This document shows positions 60,927-64,000 of a stretch of DNA of 64,000 bases, piece after piece. Numbering within the stretch: position 1 is the first letter of the stretch; each line of letters starts with the position of its first letter. The notes beneath the pieces were generated by a model. It worked only from the letters and a program-made list of their open reading frames with translations. It did no database searches and was not told the DNA's origin. The position numbers and the translations under genes are program-made. This DNA comes from Candidatus Saccharimonadota bacterium (GTDB lineage: Bacteria; Patescibacteriota; Saccharimonadia; Saccharimonadales; UBA4665). The stretch covers positions 186,001 through 250,000 of the forward strand of contig PDRS01000006.1 in assembly GCA_002746885.1 (NCBI GenBank). Direction: 5' to 3'.

Positions 60927-62075
60927 TTAGCGTAGAGGGATCACGACCTCGCTGTTATCGGTTTCGTCTTTATGGACCTGCCGGGCAATTGTCGCTAGGT
61001 CTAGGTCGTCGTTGCTTGCCAGACTTTTTATTATAGCAGCCTGTCTTTCTGAAGTCATTTGTGCTTTTGCTTTTTCTGCTTGTTGTGCGGCCTGTTCGGC
61101 GGCTCTTTGCTGAGCGGCTGCTCGTGCGTCTGCGGCGATCTCATCGGGTGTTTTTATGTGTTTGAGGTGGTCGTTGGCTATAGTTTGATTGCTACTCTCG
61201 GCTTTTAGTTTTTCGACAAGAGCTTTTTCTTCGGCGGTTGGCGTTGCGGCCTGCGGAATGGGCAGTGTTTCCGTGGCGGCTGTGCTACCCGGTGCGACAA
61301 CGGTGCTGTTCGCGAAGGTTGCTTCATTGGGTGCGGGTTGCGGCTGGTGCATGAACCAATAGTCGTTTGGTGCGGCAGACGGAGTTTGTTGTGGGGTTTG
61401 GGTTTGTGGGGCGGCGCTGTCTGGCTGGTTTGGCGCCCGCATTTGTTGCAGCAGTTTCTGTCGTTGGGATGCGGCTGCGTTTTGTATCATCGAGTCGAAT
61501 TGTTGTGCGACAGGGCTTGTGTCTGTATCGAGCATGTCATCGTCAGCGCGAACGTCAACTCCGCTTACGTCCTGCGGTAACATCGAGGCGTCTACGAGCC
61601 GGTCAGATGCGGCGTAGCTGGGCTGTACGGCGCTCAGATTGACGTTGACGTTCTTGACTGCCCAGCCGCGGCTGTCAATGGTGTCTGCTAGGGCGTGGAG
61701 CCGGCTGCGTACTTCAGTCTGGCTGAGCCCGCTCGAGAGACTATGTTCAACTTTTTTTGGTACGGTTATGGTTACGAGTTCTTTTGCACCGCTTTGATCC
61801 CAGATGCGCTTGCGCGGTTTCACGAAAAACCGCAACTTTGCTATGGCCCACACCTCTGTTGGTTGGTCGCTGCGCCATGGGATAGCTAAAAACGCGGCAA
61901 AAAGCGCCGGAGGTACAAAAAACAGCAGCAAAAACCCTAAACTTTTTGTAGTTGCCCAAAAAGACAGATACAGCAAAAACGCCGCTATGGCAGCGTAAAT
62001 AAACTGCCGCAGCGTTAGTCCGCCGACAATTTTGTCTTCTGCCTCAACATCCTGGAGTACTTTATACGTTGCCAC
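60927..62075 (-). CDS. PrgI family T4SS membrane protein
   Basis: ATYKVLQDVEAEDKIVGGLTLRQFIYAAIAAFLLYLSFWAT; likely GTG start at 62075. Confidence 0.8.
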   Translation of the reverse strand: MATYKVLQDVEAEDKIVGGLTLRQFIYAAIAAFLLYLSFWATTKSLGFLLLFFVPPALFAAFLAIPWRSDQPTEVWAIAKLRFFVKPRKRIWDQSGAKELVTITVPKKVEHSLSSGLSQTEVRSRLHALADTIDSRGWAVKNVNVNLSAVQPSYAASDRLVDASMLPQDVSGVDVRADDDMLDTDTSPVAQQFDSMIQNAAASQRQKLLQQMRAPNQPDSAAPQTQTPQQTPSAAPNDYWFMHQPQPAPNEATFANSTVVAPGSTAATETLPIPQAATPTAEEKALVEKLKAESSNQTIANDHLKHIKTPDEIAADARAAAQQRAAEQAAQQAEKAKAQMTSERQAAIIKSLASNDDLDLATIARQVHKDETDNSEVVIPLR

Positions 62076-62209
62076 AATATAAGTATAACCGATAATCATT
62101 GTGACGGTGAATAGCTATGTAACTGGCTGGTCTGATTTTCGCAAATACTCAAAGGGACGACGATCGCCATGTTTGGCTTGTTAAGCTTACGCTGGATTTA
62201 GGAGGAGCC

Positions 62210-64000
62210 TCAAGGCCCTCCCTGTCCTTGACCTCCTGGACCCATTCCGGCATTTGCCGCTGCGAGAGCTGCGGTAAGCTGGGCATTTTGATTCATCCAT
62301 TCTTTGCGTACATCGTGGAATGCGGCGCTTCTTGCGTCGAATGCTGCCTGTGCCTGTTGCTGCTGCTGTTGTTGTTGTTGCGTCAGAGGGCCCATGAACG
62401 GCTGCGGTAGCTGCCCGCCAGTTCGCAAGGCTTCTTCGAATTCTCGGACGCTTACGCCAGTGTTTCCTGCGGGAACAGAAGTCAACAGGTCTGCGAGAAG
62501 GCGCTTATTCTCTGGGTTATAGTAGTTTATCGAATCGCGAAGACTGGCAACGTTAGCCGTTGCACGACCAATAGCAGTATTGTCGCCGCTGGCGAGTGCT
62601 GCGTTGAGTCGACGCGCAAAGTGATTGGCAAAACCCTCGATCGTTTCGTGTCTCGCGCCAGCTAGCTGACTGGGCTGCAAATACTGTGCGGCAGAGTCGA
62701 ACATGTCAAACGCATCTGTGTTTGTGGCTGCACGCCCCGCTCCGTTATCATATGTAGCCAGATCATGTATTCGGTTAATACCTGTGCCGTAGCTAATGTT
62801 GCTAAACTCCATCCGTTGGGATTGTTTAATGATGCCCATTGCTTGCATGTCTGACATGTGGCCCCGTCTGACCATATCGCTTGTGTCGTTAAGCAATTCT
62901 TTCATGCCTTCTTCGCCTTCGTCGTATCCAGTTTTCGAGAGCACGCGGGCTGTCCATGCGGCCGTTTGCATCGTGCGCGTACCGAGTGCCGCGCCGCTGC
63001 CTTGTTCTAGGATTGCGAGAGCTTGTTGGGCTTGCTCCGCGGTTCTTTGTTCTCCTCTTCTTGCAGCTTCTGCTATGTAGCGCTCATTCCAGTTTTCGCG
63101 CGTTGTGCCCTCCCTGTGTGCTACTGCGAGTGCATAGTCGTCATTAATCCACTGTAGTCTGTTGTTTTTGATGGCTTCCATTGCTGCCGTCGTGCTCCGG
63201 TTTGCACGAATCATTTGACGTCCTTCGGCCGAGCTGAGCTTACGGAGTCCGACTCCGGGTTCTTTTGCGGCATCGGCATATGCCAAGCTATTTCCAATAA
63301 CGCGACCCAAGCCGCTCTGTCCTCTTAGGCCTGTGGCATATTCACCCTTTCGGCGCTGGAAAGATTCTTGGCGGAACTTTCTGGCGCGGTCGAATAGGCC
63401 GCGGCTTTTGTCGTTTGCGATGGAGAATATTGTCGTCATGAGGCCGCCGGCAAGCTTAAAGGCGAATGGAAGCATAAAGTACGGTGCGAAAAAGATCAGC
63501 AAAGCGAACAAATTCAGAGTGTTGCTCCCATCACCAGATGCGGGTTCTCGGGATGCTTGGGCTAACATGCGCGAAAGCGCTTCTCCAGAAGCAAGAAACG
63601 CCATAATAATTGGGAACATCGCTAGTGTTGTGAGCAGAGTGTTCTTCCAAAAACCCCACAGCTTTTGCGTACCGGGGAGGATATAGGCCGCCATTGCTAT
63701 GGGCGCCAGCAGTACGCTTGCTATAATGATGACCTGTCTCACGCTGAGCACCAGTAAGCCAATGAGCAGGGCGAGTACTATTGTAAACAAGAGTGAAAGT
63801 ATCCCTGCCCAACCTAGTATCACGGCTCCAACCAATAAAGCCGCGCCGCTTGCGCCGACAAGGAATCTCTCCAAAACGCCATTAATGATACCTGAGCCGC
63901 TCAAGCCTGCTTCGTAGCCAATGTTTTGAAATGGTTTGACGATAATGCTGTGCGCCCATAACCCCAGGTCGTTAAACAGTACGATCATTGCCTGCAAGAG
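62210..64000 (-). CDS. VirB6/TrbL-like T4SS membrane protein, 5' end runs off the window
   Basis: Multiple TM helices; LASGEALSRMLAQASREP; FFAPYFMLPFAFKLAGGLMTTIFSIANDKSRGLFDRARKFRQESF; Q-rich tail. Confidence 0.75.
   Translation of the reverse strand, partial: LLQAMIVLFNDLGLWAHSIIVKPFQNIGYEAGLSGSGIINGVLERFLVGASGAALLVGAVILGWAGILSLLFTIVLALLIGLLVLSVRQVIIIASVLLAPIAMAAYILPGTQKLWGFWKNTLLTTLAMFPIIMAFLASGEALSRMLAQASREPASGDGSNTLNLFALLIFFAPYFMLPFAFKLAGGLMTTIFSIANDKSRGLFDRARKFRQESFQRRKGEYATGLRGQSGLGRVIGNSLAYADAAKEPGVGLRKLSSAEGRQMIRANRSTTAAMEAIKNNRLQWINDDYALAVAHREGTTRENWNERYIAEAARRGEQRTAEQAQQALAILEQGSGAALGTRTMQTAAWTARVLSKTGYDEGEEGMKELLNDTSDMVRRGHMSDMQAMGIIKQSQRMEFSNISYGTGINRIHDLATYDNGAGRAATNTDAFDMFDSAAQYLQPSQLAGARHETIEGFANHFARRLNAALASGDNTAIGRATANVASLRDSINYYNPENKRLLADLLTSVPAGNTGVSVREFEEALRTGGQLPQPFMGPLTQQQQQQQQQAQAAFDARSAAFHDVRKEWMNQNAQLTAALAAANAGMGPGGQGQGGP

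Overview
This 64 kb window looks like a chromosomal segment spanning the replication origin of a Saccharibacteria (TM7/CPR)-like bacterium; that taxonomic call is inference from gene content. Left part: TrmB-like regulator, pyrC/pyrB, aspS, a PaaX/Cas2-like protein, CBS-domain protein, DsbA-like oxidoreductase, nadD, a LexA-type HTH protein, an NYN nuclease-like protein and an O-antigen ligase-like protein. It also holds a SAM-metabolism group: a SAM-I-like riboswitch before metK, then a nicotianamine-synthase homologue and an AdoMet-decarboxylase (SpeD)-like protein. Middle (about 17.8-42 kb): a cell-surface polysaccharide locus with a priming sugar transferase, glmS, phosphomannomutase, dTDP-rhamnose genes, many glycosyltransferases, a Wzm/Wzt ABC exporter, and a pyruvyl-transferase fusion carrying a cysteine-stripped ferredoxin/FrhB-like module. 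Then come a tandem duplicated membrane-protein pair, a GDSL surface protein, the oriC neighbourhood (jag-yidC-rnpA-rpmH | dnaA-dnaN), and a type IV secretion-like cluster next to multi-domain peptidoglycan hydrolases. Main hunt results: a cobalamin-riboswitch-like leader before an unknown protein; a SAM riboswitch with a legible SD-sequestering switch; the metK/NAS/SpeD group; the ferredoxin domain in which all eight Cys positions are substituted; and a window-wide pattern of TATAAT-like boxes 4-9 nt from start codons, implying extensive leaderless transcription. No searches or folding programs were run; all family calls are from reading motifs.
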